Shown here: piece after piece, positions 19,707 to 26,791 of the stretch
Layout: each line of letters starts with the position of its first letter
How positions within the stretch are numbered: position 1 is the first letter of the stretch
IMG/VR virus record: IMGVR_UViG_3300032241_001824
Span: 1-26,791 of that record
Strand: one strand, 5' to 3'
Length of the DNA stretch: 26,791 bases
DNA from: a virus
Notes under the pieces: generated by a model
The model's input: the letters and a program-made list of their open reading frames with translations, nothing else
The model's database searches: none
What the model was told of the DNA's origin: nothing
Made by a program: the position numbers and the translations under genes

Positions 19707-20603
19707 ATGACCTCAGCGGTATCACCGATCACCCAATTTCAATCCGGTTCGTATCTGACAATCGCTGAATATAAAAATGCTCCAACGGCGATCGACTACA
19801 ACAACCTTGTAACGGGTGGAACCTCAGCCCAACAAGATGCGGAACTTGCTTCCGTAATCCAACGCGCTTCGTCGTGGATTGATATTTATGTGAACCAACC
19901 TTTGATCGCGCAAAACTTTCAAGAGCAATCACGAACCCGAATTACGCAAGAGGGATTTATGGTTATCTCTCCCGATTACAACAATGTGGTTGCGTTGAAT
20001 TCGTTGTCGTATGGAACGGTGCCGACAAATATGGTTGTAGTAACGGATGGCGCGCTACAATCATGTTGGTTCGAAAAGTCGCAAATCATTTACCCCATGA
20101 GCCAAATCGGGTTGAGTTATTCATCGCAAGGACCTTTATCTTTTGGATTTCCGCCAACAGTTCGATCGCGAATTTATGCGGCTTACAATTATTGCGCGGG
20201 TTATTGCAACGGCTTAATTAGTACGGCAACGGCGGGGCAATCATCGTTTACCATGATCGATCCCATTGGTTTAACTGCTGGAACTGTGGTCACAATTTAT
20301 GATGGTCAATATACAGAACGCGTAGTGGTTTCATCCTCATATATTTATGGATCTAGTACAGTCGCAATTACTACACCTCTTTTGTACACCCACGCTTCCG
20401 GAGTCGCCGTAGGTAATATGCCACAAGCGGTCAAGGAAGCCGCGATCTTGACTACCACGGAGTTCCTTAAGGTTCGAGGCGATAATTCGCTTACAATGGC
20501 GGTTACGACTCGGGCATCGAGTGGACCAAGTGTTCAGGACATCATCGGTTCAGATATTGCGCTTGCAAAAGAATTGCTCGCGCCGTTCCGGAGAATGCGT
20601 TAA
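19707..20603 (+). CDS. Head-tail connector (adaptor) protein
   Basis: 298 residues; GGAG (19695-19698) upstream of ATG 19707. The first 75 residues (SYLTIAEYKNAPTAIDYNNL, SVIQRASSWIDIYVNQPL) and the last 60 (AVKEAAILTTTEFLKVRGDN, IIGSDIALAKELLAPFRRMR) form the helical core of gp6-type adaptors of actinophages. The middle (about 170-235) is a beta insertion (GQSSFTMIDPIGLTAGTVVT ... SSTVAITTPLLYTHASG) that probably decorates the neck. It would bind below the portal. It overlaps the next gene by TAATG. Confidence 0.75.
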   Translation: MTSAVSPITQFQSGSYLTIAEYKNAPTAIDYNNLVTGGTSAQQDAELASVIQRASSWIDIYVNQPLIAQNFQEQSRTRITQEGFMVISPDYNNVVALNSLSYGTVPTNMVVVTDGALQSCWFEKSQIIYPMSQIGLSYSSQGPLSFGFPPTVRSRIYAAYNYCAGYCNGLISTATAGQSSFTMIDPIGLTAGTVVTIYDGQYTERVVVSSSYIYGSSTVAITTPLLYTHASGVAVGNMPQAVKEAAILTTTEFLKVRGDNSLTMAVTTRASSGPSVQDIIGSDIALAKELLAPFRRMR

Positions 20604-21094
20604 TGGCGGTCGGCCGTACACAATTACGCTCGACGATTTATTCGTATCTCACGGGCGCGAATATTGCTACATTAAATCAAATTTTTACATCGTTCCCAAA
20701 GCGCATCAATTACCAAGTGAACGCGACCGCGGGACAAATGAGTCGAGCCGCCGCCGTAATCTTTATCGCAAGCGAGCGCGAATCTCGCATCGCAATTGGT
20801 GGCGCGACAAATGGTTGGAAGCGCGTTGATTTTCAAGTGGTGTTGCAAGTTTTTCATCATTCGTTACAAAATAACGCCGAGGATGCAATGACGGATTTTG
20901 ATACACTTATCGACAACATCAAGAATACGCTTCGGGCTAGTCATAACTTCGGCGATTCATCGCAGGTTAATGTGTGGCAAGGTGCGGAACCCGTGATCGA
21001 TTGTATCTATGGAGAACCGACGACTTCGGATAACGGAGCGACGGAAACCTTTGCAGAAATTCGATTCGATGTTACCCAAATGATTCAGGCTTAG
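20603..21094 (+). CDS. Tail terminator or head-tail joining protein
   Basis: 163 residues, TAATG overlap. Pattern and place fit the tail-terminator class: an N-terminal helix (GRTQLRSTIYSYLTGANIAT), strands around FPKRINYQVN and WKRVDFQVVLQVFHHSL, a long helix (AEDAMTDFDTLIDNIKNTLR) and a final strand (ETFAEIRFDVTQMIQA). Such proteins cap the tail tube and join it to the head. The identity is by context and secondary structure only. Confidence 0.6.
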   Translation: MAVGRTQLRSTIYSYLTGANIATLNQIFTSFPKRINYQVNATAGQMSRAAAVIFIASERESRIAIGGATNGWKRVDFQVVLQVFHHSLQNNAEDAMTDFDTLIDNIKNTLRASHNFGDSSQVNVWQGAEPVIDCIYGEPTTSDNGATETFAEIRFDVTQMIQA

Positions 21095-21102
21095 GAGATC
21101 GC

Positions 21103-21285
21103 ATGGCAACCTATCAATACAACGGCGATGGTGTCCGAGAGTTCCCTACTCTTGGAATTACCGTTGAACCCGGCGACACATTTGAGTCAAAGGATGAAGT
21201 TATTTCAGCCGATGTCACTCTCGCTACCGCAACAAAGAAAATACCAACACCGTCAGCCGCGACTGACTCAACATTAGGAGAGTGA
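21103..21285 (+). CDS. Small beta-rich protein before the major tail gene
   Basis: 60 residues; the TAGGAG at the previous stop (21092-21097) is the ribosome site. The sequence MATYQYNGDGVREFPTLGI, TVEPGDTFESKDEV is of the small SH3-like type often found among phage head and neck genes, with a polar Thr/Ala/Ser-rich tail. No specific role can be given. Confidence 0.65.
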   Translation: MATYQYNGDGVREFPTLGITVEPGDTFESKDEVISADVTLATATKKIPTPSAATDSTLGE

Positions 21286-21289
21286 AAAA

Positions 21290-22270
21290 ATGGCAGTTCA
21301 AAATACGCATCGCTCGTATATAGGTATCGCTAAGGAAACAACAAAAGGAACCGCGGTCACAACGCCAACCGCTTATATTCCAGTGATCGCAAATACCGTC
21401 AAGCCTCAAGATATCTACACGCCACTTTATGATGAAGGATTGCGCGGATCGCTTGTAAAGAATTACCAATATATTCAGGGTCGAGTGCATTCGACTTTTG
21501 ATTTCGGCGGTCAAGTATTCGCCGACACAATTATTTACCCGCTTGCCGGCGTATTGGGCGAAGATGTTGTGACCGGCTCCGCGCCATATGTTCACACCCT
21601 TGCTCTTAAAAATACAACGGCGACCGCTTCCGATCCTCAACCATCGGCTTATACGATCCTCGATTATTACGGCGCGAATGTGCGTACATGGACGGGTCAT
21701 CAGTTTTCCGACTTCTCTCTCAAGTGGAGCGCGGATGGGATGCTTGAGTACGATGCGAAATCAACCGGATGGCAATCCGCAACAGCATCGACTCCGACTC
21801 CGTCATTCTCAACGGTCGTACCAACCGCGGTATGGTATGGAACGGTAAGCGTTGCCGGTACAAATATCTCCAATTCAACCGATGGTAATATCGATTTGAA
21901 GCGACCCGTTACTCCGATTTATGGCATTTCAAATGTGCAGACTCCTTATCAAGTATTTTTGGGAGCGTTGGAAGTATCGGGCAAAGCAACATTCCTTATG
22001 GAAAACGATACGCAATTAACAAATTACCTCACAAATGTTCAGCCCGCGCTCGTGTTCAACTGGACAACGGGAACGGGTGCCTCACAGACTTCAATCCAAG
22101 CGACAATGACAAAGGGCGCTTATACGCTTGCCGTTATTGAGCGATCAAAGGATTTCGTCGAATGTCTTGTTGATTTTAACGCGCAAGGCAACTTGACCGA
22201 TGCGGGAACCGTTGGCTATTCACCCATTAAATGGGTGGTCAAGAACGCGGTTACTACTTCGGTCGCATAA
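21290..22270 (+). CDS. Major tail (tube) protein
   Basis: 326 residues, ribosome site AGGAGAG (21277-21283). The N-terminus (HRSYIGIAKETTKGTAVTTP, TAYIPVIANTVKPQDIYTPL) and the strand-rich body (VHSTFDFGGQVFADTIIYPL, SDFSLKWSADGMLEYDA, LEVSGKATFLMENDTQL) are typical of actinophage tail tube proteins. It polymerises around the tape measure to make the tube. Position directly before the chaperone frameshift pair supports this. Confidence 0.88.
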   Translation: MAVQNTHRSYIGIAKETTKGTAVTTPTAYIPVIANTVKPQDIYTPLYDEGLRGSLVKNYQYIQGRVHSTFDFGGQVFADTIIYPLAGVLGEDVVTGSAPYVHTLALKNTTATASDPQPSAYTILDYYGANVRTWTGHQFSDFSLKWSADGMLEYDAKSTGWQSATASTPTPSFSTVVPTAVWYGTVSVAGTNISNSTDGNIDLKRPVTPIYGISNVQTPYQVFLGALEVSGKATFLMENDTQLTNYLTNVQPALVFNWTTGTGASQTSIQATMTKGAYTLAVIERSKDFVECLVDFNAQGNLTDAGTVGYSPIKWVVKNAVTTSVA

Positions 22271-22271
22271 C

Positions 22272-22338
22272 CTAGAACGCAATAGGGGCGGCAGGTTGAT
22301 CCGACCGCCTTCTCGGATCCCGCGCCCCTATTGCCTAG
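22272..22338 (+). terminator. Large nested hairpin between tail tube and chaperone genes
   Basis: GCAATAGGGGCG (22279-22290) pairs with CGCCCCTATTGC (22323-22334), extended outward by CTAG/CTAG with a three-base bulge. Inside, GATCCGA (22298-22304) pairs with TCGGATC (22313-22319) over an eight-base loop. The structure starts two bases after the major tail stop. It lacks a U-run, so termination is likely but not certain; it may instead be an mRNA boundary or processing site. Confidence 0.55.
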
Positions 22339-22341
22339 ATT

Positions 22342-22350
22342 TGCTAAGAT
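22342..22350 (+). promoter_or_regulatory. Possible extended -10 promoter TGC-TAAGAT
   Basis: TAAGAT (22345-22350) with an upstream TGC follows the large hairpin and lies 28 bases before the chaperone start. No -35 match is seen at normal spacing. It could restart transcription of the tail genes. Confidence 0.35.
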
Positions 22351-22378
22351 AAAGAGAAGGCACAAACAAGGGGGCAAA

Positions 22379-22729
22379 ATGGCTAAAATAATTTCTCTAC
22401 CATCCGGCGCGACCGTAACAATTAAAGACGCGAGCGAATTAAAAGTGAAAGACCGTACTCGTATTATGACGGCGGGCGATGGTGAATCAGAATCAAGGCG
22501 TGGAGTTGCGTTAGGGAATGCGCTTCTTGCGGTAATCATTAAGGAATGGTCATACGATCTTTTGATCCCATCGGTAAAAGAGGATTCGATCGGCGAATTA
22601 CCGATTCCCGATTATGTCGCGCTTATGGAATTGACCGAGGACTATACAAATAAATTATTTCCGGATCTTGTCGGTTCCGCAGAGAATGAGGCAGACCCAA
22701 AAGCGATTACCGAAAACTCGGAAGGTTAA
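22379..22729 (+). CDS. Tail assembly chaperone, short form (G-like)
   Basis: 116 residues from ATG 22379 behind GGGGGC (22370-22375); the frame is open farther upstream but only through the hairpin region. The sequence (MAKIISLPSGATVTIKDASE, RGVALGNALLAVIIKEWSYD, LPIPDYVALMELTEDYTNKL) matches the gpG-type chaperones of siphophages, which coat the tape measure during tail assembly. The slip site CCCAAAA lies eight codons before the last residue region. Confidence 0.85.
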   Translation: MAKIISLPSGATVTIKDASELKVKDRTRIMTAGDGESESRRGVALGNALLAVIIKEWSYDLLIPSVKEDSIGELPIPDYVALMELTEDYTNKLFPDLVGSAENEADPKAITENSEG

Positions 22730-22929
22730 AAGATCTTTTCCGCGGTTTTCAACGATCGAGCGATCTCGAATATCCGGATGAAGAATGGTTTTACTTTAAA
22801 TTTGCCGATCGTTTTGGTTGGACTCCGGAGCAAGTAGATAATTTGCCGGCGGCGAAAGCCAGTTGGTTTTTAGCAATCGGAGATGCGGTCGAAGAAGTAA
22901 AGATCGAAAAGATGGAGAAATCTACATGA
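22379..22929 (+). CDS. Tail assembly chaperone, -1 frameshift fusion (GT-like)
   Basis: The second frame has no start of its own and is open from 22690 to TGA 22927-22929. Slipping back one base at CCCAAAA (22696-22702) joins 108 residues of the short form to 75 more (SDYRKLGRLKDLFRGFQ ... FRFGW-type core: EEWFYFKFADRFGWTPEQVD, KASWFLAIGDAVEEVKIEK), 183 in total, written as join(22379..22702, 22702..22929). In lambda the equivalent gpGT recruits the tube protein to the tape measure. The layout, direction of shift and position match this class exactly. Confidence 0.88.
22696..22702 (+). other. Programmed -1 ribosomal slip site CCCAAAA
   Basis: The heptamer reads C CCA AAA in the short-form frame and fits X XXY YYZ. 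Both tRNAs can re-pair after a one-base slip (CCC, AAA). It lies inside the 40-base region where both frames are open. Confidence 0.88.
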
Positions 22930-23366
22930 GCGATAACCGCGACGAAGTATTCGGGGCGTTGAATTCATGGTCGAATCGCATGGATGAAGCGGGATTCCGA
23001 GCGACTCAACTCATTACGCGCGCTCTTGTGGCAAAGGCAAAAGATAATGCGAATCAAGTTAAAAATCCGCCGCGGCGAGTAAAGGGAAAACTCCAGTACA
23101 ACCCGCACATCGGACCCCGTACCGGCGAAGGACCGAACTACGCCACGGGAAATCTTTATCGAAATATCATCGGTGCGCCTGTCCGTCGTCAAGGGTTCGA
23201 AACTTATGTCGCAAGCGCAACATCGGGTGCGGAATATTCTTATGATCTCGAAATGGGATCTAGGGTAAAATTTCCCTACATGATGCCGGCTCGCGATTAC
23301 CTAATCGAATCGGGGCAAGCGTTGGCGTATATTCGCGGCGAAGTGCTTAGAGCGTTCGGGGGTTAA
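22926..23366 (+). CDS. HK97-gp10-like tail/neck protein
   Basis: 146 residues, ATGA overlap with the GT stop. The sequence MDEAGFRATQLITRALVAKA, PNYATGNLYRNIIG and the end EYSYDLEMGSRVKFPYMMPA, RDYLIESGQALAYIRGE resemble HK97 gp10-family proteins, whose members assist tail completion or head-tail joining. In most phages they come before the major tail protein; here the gene is between chaperone and tape measure. The assignment is by pattern and is moderate. Confidence 0.6.
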   Translation: MSDNRDEVFGALNSWSNRMDEAGFRATQLITRALVAKAKDNANQVKNPPRRVKGKLQYNPHIGPRTGEGPNYATGNLYRNIIGAPVRRQGFETYVASATSGAEYSYDLEMGSRVKFPYMMPARDYLIESGQALAYIRGEVLRAFGG

Positions 23367-23368
23367 TT

Positions 23369-25936
23369 GTGGCGGGTGATGTTCCACCATTAAATGTTGA
23401 AATCCTTGTCCAACTTTCCAACCTAACCGCGGCGGTTCAAGAGGCGACCGCGGGGCTAAATAAGATTGGCGATTCCGCCAAAGGTCAAGAGTCCAAATTT
23501 TCATCGCTCAAAACTACAATGCTCGGAGTCTTTTCCGGTAACTTGATGACTGAGGGGATGAACGCCCTCACGGGTGCGCTTCACGCGGGAATTAAAGCGG
23601 TCGAAGATACTCAAGTGGCAACGGAATCTCTTTCTACTACCCTTAATAACGCAAAGCAAAATACGGCGGCGAACCGCGCGGAAATTCAAGCGACAACGGA
23701 AAAAATGTCAAGCCTTGGGTTTTCGACTTCCGCCTCGGAAAATGCTTACAACAAATTAGTGTCTGCAACGGGATCGGTAACCGAATCGACAAAATTAATG
23801 TCAATGGCGGCGGATCTTGCGCGATATAAGCATGAAGATTTAGCGACCGCGGCGGCGACCCTTGAAAAAGGAACAATGGGATCGGCTAAAGCCTTTAAAG
23901 AGTTCGGAATTACCCTTGATACCACTTTGCCCAAAAACCAAGCGATCGCAAAGGCAATGGATGAGTTAAATCAAAAAATCGGCGGTCAAGCGGTGGGATA
24001 TACCAAGACTTTTGCCGGTCAAGTGGAAGTGCTTAAATCAAAATTCGATGATATCGCGGTAAAAATTGGTTCATTCTTGATGCCTATTTTGACTAAACTC
24101 ATGGAGATTTTGCAGAATGTTTTAATTCCGGTGGCGAAATTTATTTATGAAAAAATTATTTATGCTTGGATTTTTGAACTTATTAAATTGTGGAACACCC
24201 ACGAAGGATTACGCAAAGCGGTCGTCGAGGTTATCGAAGCGATCGTGGAAGCCCTCGGATATATTGTGGGAGCGATCGCGAAGGTTATTGATGCGGCTTC
24301 TCATTTGCCTATCATCGGGAGTCATTTTAAAAGCGTGGGGCAAGGGATTGATGAAGCGGCAAAAAAGATTGGCGATTTCAGCAAAAGTATTGACGACTTA
24401 GCAAACAAAAAAATTGGGATTACTGCGGCATCTCTTAGCGATCAACTCGCAACAACGGGTACATCCGGGGATGGAAGTTATGCTGGTGTTGATGGGAATC
24501 TTGGCGCGGCGGGTAATGTAAGCAAAGCGCAAGTTGCGGCGGCGAAAGCGGCTACTGCGGCGGTTGCAAAACGCAACGCGGAAATTACAAAATACGATAA
24601 TCAACTCACGACAATTCAGGATCAAATTGCGGCGGTGATGGTTGATCGTCAAAATAAAATGGATGCGGCGGTGGCGGCGCGTAACGATGCGGAAGCAAAA
24701 GCGTTGGATACTTTCAATCAAGCCAAAGCGGATATCCAACAAAAATACAATGATGCAGTTCAAGCGGCGCAAGATACCTACAACCAAACCGTCGAGAATT
24801 TGGAAACTACGCATCAACAAAATCTCTTAGATATTCAGCAACAGTATGCGAATAAAGCGGCGCAATTAGAGCAAGCGGCGGCGGATCAACGACAATCGAT
24901 CATTCAACAATCGATCGATTTAATGACGAGCGCATTTGCCTCTGCGACAAAGATCGATATTGGAAAATTATTTACCGCGGGCGGCAGTAGCGCGGGCGGG
25001 CTTGTGTCGCAACTTCAAGATCAAATGACGCAAATTACTGCGTTGCAAAAAGATGCGGGGCAACTTGCGGCGGCGGGATTTAATCAATCGTTCATCGATG
25101 AAGTTATTTCGCAAGGACCTGCACAGGGCGATGCGTTAGCGCAATCCGTTTTGACGGCGACTCCGGCGACTCAAGATTCAATTAAACAACTTTATGCTCA
25201 GATTCAAGATACATCGCAAAATGGATTGAACGATCTTGCAAAGCAAATGAATGATGGCACTAACTTTGCTACGCAAGCGTTGGCGCAACAATATGCTCAA
25301 GTTGGCGTTACTTTAACTCAACAACTTGCGGCAAACTCTACTGCCATGCAAGATGCAATTAGCAAAGAAAATGATTCATTTAACAAGGCGATGGACACCG
25401 CGCAACAGACTTTGGATAAAGCGATCGCCGCGGCGCAAGATGCTCGTAATACGGCTCTTGCTCAAGCGCAAGATACTTACAACAAAGCGGTTCAAGCGGC
25501 GGAAGATACTTTCTTGAAATCATCTCAGGCGATTAGCGATGCGACGATGAAGCAATTAGATGCGTTACAACAAAAAGCGGAAGCGGTCGAGGCGGCGCTT
25601 GCGGCTCTTGGTGTAGTTGGTGCGGGCGTTGGTGGTGGGGGATCGAGCGGATTCGCAAGCGGAGTTGGTGGAACTTCAACAGGCGCGTTGAGTAATTCAA
25701 ACTTATTTTCATCTACGCCATCGGGATATGTGCAAAATCAAACTAATGTGGGGAATTCTAATTCAACCCTTGGAATAAATTACAATCAGCCGCCTATTAT
25801 TGGAACGCTCACACAAAATGTATATACAACCGATCCGTCGCTTCCGAGTGTTGCGAGCGCGACGATTAACGCAATTACGCTAGGGCAAACGCAGGGAGTT
25901 ATTCCTGCCACGACCGTTGCGGTTGGGGGTTTTTAA
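23369..25936 (+). CDS. Tape measure protein
   Basis: 855 residues from GTG 23369, the longest gene in the window. The start (PPLNVEILVQLSNLTAAVQE, ATAGLNKIGDSAKG) and the following TMLGVFSGNLMTEGMNALTG are typical of tape measures. Two hydrophobic regions lie at about 233-276 (IGSFLMPILTKLMEIL ... YAWIFELIKLW) and 281-317 (VVEVIEAIVEALGYIVGAIA), thought to enter the host membrane during infection. Two coiled-coil blocks with 11-residue periodicity lie at about 430-510 and 670-748. The glycine-rich end (GVGGGGSSGFASGVGG) precedes a beta C-terminus. Its length sets tail length. The stop forms TAATG with the next gene. Confidence 0.95.
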   Translation: MAGDVPPLNVEILVQLSNLTAAVQEATAGLNKIGDSAKGQESKFSSLKTTMLGVFSGNLMTEGMNALTGALHAGIKAVEDTQVATESLSTTLNNAKQNTAANRAEIQATTEKMSSLGFSTSASENAYNKLVSATGSVTESTKLMSMAADLARYKHEDLATAAATLEKGTMGSAKAFKEFGITLDTTLPKNQAIAKAMDELNQKIGGQAVGYTKTFAGQVEVLKSKFDDIAVKIGSFLMPILTKLMEILQNVLIPVAKFIYEKIIYAWIFELIKLWNTHEGLRKAVVEVIEAIVEALGYIVGAIAKVIDAASHLPIIGSHFKSVGQGIDEAAKKIGDFSKSIDDLANKKIGITAASLSDQLATTGTSGDGSYAGVDGNLGAAGNVSKAQVAAAKAATAAVAKRNAEITKYDNQLTTIQDQIAAVMVDRQNKMDAAVAARNDAEAKALDTFNQAKADIQQKYNDAVQAAQDTYNQTVENLETTHQQNLLDIQQQYANKAAQLEQAAADQRQSIIQQSIDLMTSAFASATKIDIGKLFTAGGSSAGGLVSQLQDQMTQITALQKDAGQLAAAGFNQSFIDEVISQGPAQGDALAQSVLTATPATQDSIKQLYAQIQDTSQNGLNDLAKQMNDGTNFATQALAQQYAQVGVTLTQQLAANSTAMQDAISKENDSFNKAMDTAQQTLDKAIAAAQDARNTALAQAQDTYNKAVQAAEDTFLKSSQAISDATMKQLDALQQKAEAVEAALAALGVVGAGVGGGGSSGFASGVGGTSTGALSNSNLFSSTPSGYVQNQTNVGNSNSTLGINYNQPPIIGTLTQNVYTTDPSLPSVASATINAITLGQTQGVIPATTVAVGGF

Positions 25937-26791
25937 TGGCGACTTTAACATCTCTCAACTCTTACGGGTTCGCGTGGAATGGATTCGCGTTCGGCGGGGC
26001 GAGTTCGCCATATCAAATTACTACGGCGGATGGCATCGAAGGATTGCCAACGATTCGAAATCAAGATGACAATCAGGGATTTAATGATGGAATGTTTTCC
26101 GGTCGTGACTTTTTTGGCGGTCGTACTATCACGCTGACGATTCTTACTATGTCGAGCAATATTACGGCAACGATTACGGGAGCGACGGCGACGGGATCCG
26201 GTGTAATTACCTATACTACATCTGCTTACCACGGGTTCAATACTGGGCAAATTGTCACGATTACGGGCGTTTTGTCATCCGGTAACCCAACGGGAACGGC
26301 AGGAGTGGGGTTCAATCAGACCGCGCAAACGCTTACGGTGGTCGACAATACCCACTTTACGGTTCCGGTTACTTTGACCGACACCTACACATCGGGCGGT
26401 TCGGCGAATTCAGTAATGAGCGCGCAAGCAAATTACAATCTTTTGAAGAGCAATTTGTTGCCTACTGCGAGTTACACCGCGTTTTCTAATACAAATCAAT
26501 TGCAATTTAAGTTGCCACAATCTTCCGGAATTCAATTTTTCAATGCTCGCGTTCGCGATTCGAAAACGGTCATTAACCCCGATTATACCTACGGCTATAT
26601 TACAAGCCAATGGATTTTCTTTGCGCCCGATCCAAAATTTTATGACAATACTCAGCAAACGGGATCGATGGTAGTCAGTAATCCGCTTGGTCGAACTTAC
26701 AATCGCAAATATCCGTTGCTTTATGGCGGTGGATCAAGTGCGACATCAACGACCGTAAACAATGCGGGATGGGCGAATACTTATCCAATCA
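25936..26791 (+). CDS. Distal tail protein (Dit-like), partial
   Basis: ATG 25936 in a TAATG overlap; the frame stays open to the window edge (285 residues seen). The N-terminus (LTSLNSYGFAWNGFAFGGAS, YQITTADGIEGLPTIRNQDD, FNDGMFSGRDFFGGRTITLT) is typical of siphophage distal tail or minor tail proteins that cap the tube and hold the receptor-binding device. Residues about 76-157 are an inserted beta domain of the FCCH-like kind (GSGVITYTTSAYHGFNTGQI, NTHFTVPVTL), after which the Dit core resumes (SAQANYNLLKSNLLPTASYT). The C-terminus is missing. Confidence 0.82.
   Translation, partial: MATLTSLNSYGFAWNGFAFGGASSPYQITTADGIEGLPTIRNQDDNQGFNDGMFSGRDFFGGRTITLTILTMSSNITATITGATATGSGVITYTTSAYHGFNTGQIVTITGVLSSGNPTGTAGVGFNQTAQTLTVVDNTHFTVPVTLTDTYTSGGSANSVMSAQANYNLLKSNLLPTASYTAFSNTNQLQFKLPQSSGIQFFNARVRDSKTVINPDYTYGYITSQWIFFAPDPKFYDNTQQTGSMVVSNPLGRTYNRKYPLLYGGGSSATSTTVNNAGWANTYPI

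Noticed and set aside
22272-22338. tRNA or tRNA-like gene in the nested hairpin
   Set aside because: Two stacked stems only; no anticodon arm, T-loop or CCA-end pattern can be drawn.
22331-22378. Upstream extension of the tail chaperone start
   Set aside because: The extra residues (MPRFAKIKRRHKQGGK) lie over the hairpin arm and promoter-like box; ATG 22379 has the proper ribosome site.
24398-24820. 140-residue minus-strand frame in the tape measure gene
   Set aside because: It is a shadow of the repetitive, codon-biased tape measure sequence; composition is Ile/Arg-rich and it has no motif.

Overview
The window is a stretch of a tailed, long-tailed (siphovirus-type) phage genome. Every convincing gene lies on the plus strand, start and stop codons usually overlap (ATGA, GTGA, TAATG), and the gene order from small terminase to tape measure is the standard siphophage order. 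A WhiB-type iron-sulfur protein (1938-2420), a family known essentially only from Actinobacteria and their phages, points to an actinobacterial host. The base composition is moderate (mid-40s percent GC by eye), unlike phages of Mycobacterium or Streptomyces, so a lower-GC (for example freshwater) actinobacterium is my inference. I see no integrase, repressor, tRNA, CRISPR array or attachment site.

Left part, 1-8400: early, replication and accessory genes. A block of tightly overlapping genes runs from a winged-helix protein through a Cas4/RecB-like nuclease, an HTH-WhiB fusion and a DUF1376-type replisome organiser. It is followed by a RusA-like resolvase and a string of very small proteins, many with paired cysteines and two with a single membrane segment. 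After these come an FmdB-like zinc ribbon, an exported lytic transglycosylase, an HNH protein and a single-strand-binding protein. Two leaders in this part share one layout (promoter-like boxes, short GGAG/CTCC hairpin, GGAAGG ribosome site), and three gene junctions share almost the same DNA (end of gene, ribosome site, stop, next start).

Middle part, 8410-14573: a ParB-like protein, a glycosyltransferase resembling the TET-associated (TAGT) family, small and large terminase, a GP88-like cysteine protein and a portal that itself carries a second ParB/sulfiredoxin-like domain at its C-terminus. Finding candidate DNA-modification genes interleaved with DNA-packaging genes makes this the most interesting part of the window. 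The two terminase genes overlap by about 254 bases in different frames.

Right part, 14570-26791: virion assembly. In order: MuF-like minor head protein, small beta-rich protein, a combined protease and scaffold gene with internal starts and a cysteine cluster, major capsid protein with an Ig-like insertion, a zinc-ribbon protein, head-tail connector proteins, major tail protein, tail assembly chaperones made by a -1 frameshift at CCCAAAA, an HK97-gp10-like protein, tape measure protein, and the start of a distal tail protein that runs off the window. A large nested hairpin followed by an extended -10 box separates the major tail protein from the chaperones.
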